The notes beneath the pieces are model-generated. The model was not told the origin of the DNA. It did not search any database and was given only the letters and a program-made list of their open reading frames with translations. A stretch of DNA of 25,188 nt, from assembly GCA_030612965.1 (NCBI GenBank), contig JAUWMW010000008.1, forward strand, positions 1 to 25,188. The letters are read 5' to 3'. Positions 23,961 to 25,188 of the stretch are shown here, in pieces. Each line of letters opens with the position of its first letter. The first letter of the stretch is position 1. Origin of the DNA: a bacterium (GTDB lineage: Bacteria; Zixibacteria; MSB-5A5; GN15; FEB-12). Made by a program: the position numbers and the translations under genes.

Positions 23961-25188
23961 TTATGCGTCTCCGTTCTCGTTTTTGTCCTCGTCCTCGCGC
24001 GCTTCAACCTCATCGCCATCCTTGATAGTCCTAAGCACACGATACGGTCCCGAGATCACCTGCTCGCCCTCTTCCAAACCGGTCAGCACCTGAATTCGCT
24101 TCTGATCTGCGATCCCGGTAGAGATCGGCACAAACCGTGCCACACCGTCTTTGATGGCGAAGACACCTTTGATCTCCTCCCTTTCAATGTCGTCGGAGTC
24201 GACTGAATCTGTGTCTTCTGCCTCGTCCGGTTCGGCCGCATGAACCTCACTGACACCCAGCGAACCGGAATCCTCCAGCGTATCGGCCCGAGCGAGCTCC
24301 AGCGAATCAAGATCGAAAGAGCGTATGACCACGGCGCTGTAGGGAATCGTCAAGGTCTCGTCGACGCTGGCGGTGGTGATGTCGACCGTGGCCGACATGC
24401 CGGGCCGCAGCTTCACCCGTGGATCAGTAAACACGACTTTTACTCGGAAGTTGGTCGACTGGGCATCCGTCCCCAAACCGGCGGTAATGGCAGTATTGCC
24501 TATCTCGAGAACTTCACCCTCGAAAGTAGTATCGGGGAAGGCGTCGACTTCAATCTCCACCACCTGCGCCAGTGCGATCTTGTTGATTTCGGTTTCATCA
24601 ACCTCCACCTCGACCTCAAAGATGTCAAGGTCGGCAATCGTCATCAATGTTCTGCCCTGGGTGAAGGCTGTCTGAGCGGCCGCAATCTCCCCCACCTCGC
24701 AGCTAAGGAAAGTAATAATCCCGGCCATCGGCGCTGAAATTTTGGCCTTGTCGAGATAGTCGAGCTGTTTCTCGAAGCGCGATTGTAGTTGCTTCGACTG
24801 CGCCTGCATAGCCTCATAGGTAGACTTGGCGGCCGCAAACGCGTATGAGGCGTTCGTGTACTGTGTTTCCGACGTCAACTGTCGCTCGTATAGACGGCTC
24901 TGGCGTTGGAACTCCTCGTCGGCCTGCTCCAACTGCGACTTGGCGCCATCCAGTCGCGCCTTAACTTCGGCCACAGCATACCGCGCCTGATCGACATCGG
25001 TGCGCAATTGCACGGTGTCCAACACTACCAGCAGATCGCCCACCACGACCTGGTCACCTTCGCGCACATAGAGACTCACGATCTCGCCGTTTATCTCGGA
25101 GGTGATGTTCACTTTGGTTTGCGGCTGAATCCGTCCCGAGGCGGAGACCAACTCGGTGACGTCTTTGCGCGTCACCTCGTCGGCCTGG
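23961..25188 (-). CDS. MacA-like periplasmic adaptor (HlyD/RND family), N-terminus outside window
   Basis: The frame is open to the window edge (…QADEVTRKDV), so the GTG at 25175 is probably internal and the signal anchor is missing. Visible parts are a biotinyl-lipoyl-like half (SASGRI...G-D-L-L-V-V-L-D), a coiled-coil hairpin (~60 residues each way of R/K/E/Q-rich heptads), the second lipoyl half (ISAPMAGIITFL), a beta-barrel with ARPGMSATVDI-like LRPGMSATVDI, and a membrane-proximal domain. A very acidic stretch of ~40 residues (ADTLEDSG ... DSDDIEREE) interrupts the end of the barrel, unusual for the family. It links the inner-membrane transporter to an outer-membrane channel; no TolC-like gene is in view. 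First visible gene of the export operon. Confidence 0.9.
   Translation of the reverse strand, partial: QADEVTRKDVTELVSASGRIQPQTKVNITSEINGEIVSLYVREGDQVVVGDLLVVLDTVQLRTDVDQARYAVAEVKARLDGAKSQLEQADEEFQRQSRLYERQLTSETQYTNASYAFAAAKSTYEAMQAQSKQLQSRFEKQLDYLDKAKISAPMAGIITFLSCEVGEIAAAQTAFTQGRTLMTIADLDIFEVEVEVDETEINKIALAQVVEIEVDAFPDTTFEGEVLEIGNTAITAGLGTDAQSTNFRVKVVFTDPRVKLRPGMSATVDITTASVDETLTIPYSAVVIRSFDLDSLELARADTLEDSGSLGVSEVHAAEPDEAEDTDSVDSDDIEREEIKGVFAIKDGVARFVPISTGIADQKRIQVLTGLEEGEQVISGPYRVLRTIKDGDEVEAREDEDKNENGDA

Overview
The window looks like a chromosomal segment of an uncultured bacterium of the FCB group, most likely candidate phylum Zixibacteria. This is an inference from protein types, not from a marker gene. 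The clues are four secreted proteins with the paired 'ISDLIYLVDYMF'-type dockerin repeats, two GWxTD-domain proteins, a C25 (gingipain-family) protease and two DUF1573 proteins. Promoter-like sites are of the form TTGaca-N16/17-TAnnnT. No rRNA, tRNA, CRISPR array, transposase or phage gene was seen. Intergenic spaces are rich in short palindromic repeats.

Layout. 1-500 is the end of a secreted dockerin protein. 606-1178 (-) is an unrecognised protein with two C-terminal membrane segments. 1179-1698 is a repeat-filled gap. 1699-5059 (-) is an overlapping gatE-gatD pair, the archaeal type of Glu-tRNA(Gln) amidotransferase, which is unexpected in a bacterium. 5351-7915 (+) is a C25 protease with PKD and dockerin domains and a clear terminator. 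8130-10161 (+) holds two tandem paralogous secreted proteins, each with an N-terminal dockerin pair followed by two copies of a cysteine-rich domain. 10440-14744 (-) is a two-gene operon: a secreted S9D-type glutamyl endopeptidase, then a secreted metallophosphoesterase with a CBM9-like tail. 14745-15399 holds repeats, the promoter of that operon and the long structured leader of the next gene. 15400-15717 (+) is a glycine-rich RRM protein with a strong terminator. 16310-17814 (+) holds two tandem secreted DUF1573 proteins. 17876-20667 (-) holds two GWxTD proteins. 20768-25188 (-) is a MacAB-like export operon: adaptor (cut by the window edge), ATPase and two different permeases.

The most exciting observation is in the second DUF1573 gene (17071-17814). 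Its reading frame is interrupted by a single in-frame TGA at 17272-17274. The two halves are in the same frame. The TGA aligns without gaps to the first Cys of the conserved C-x-C motif of the neighbouring paralogue, giving U-G-C. A small stem-loop with a G in the second position of its apical loop lies 19 nt after the TGA, the geometry expected of a bacterial SECIS. I read this as a candidate selenoprotein rather than a pseudogene. Whether the genome has selA/selB/selC/selD cannot be seen from here.

Most genes encode exported proteins: signal peptides, dockerins, extracytoplasmic proteases, GWxTD and DUF1573 envelope proteins, and the MacAB-like exporter. The window is therefore mainly cell-envelope and secretion biology, with gatDE and the RRM protein as the two clearly cytoplasmic information-processing loci.
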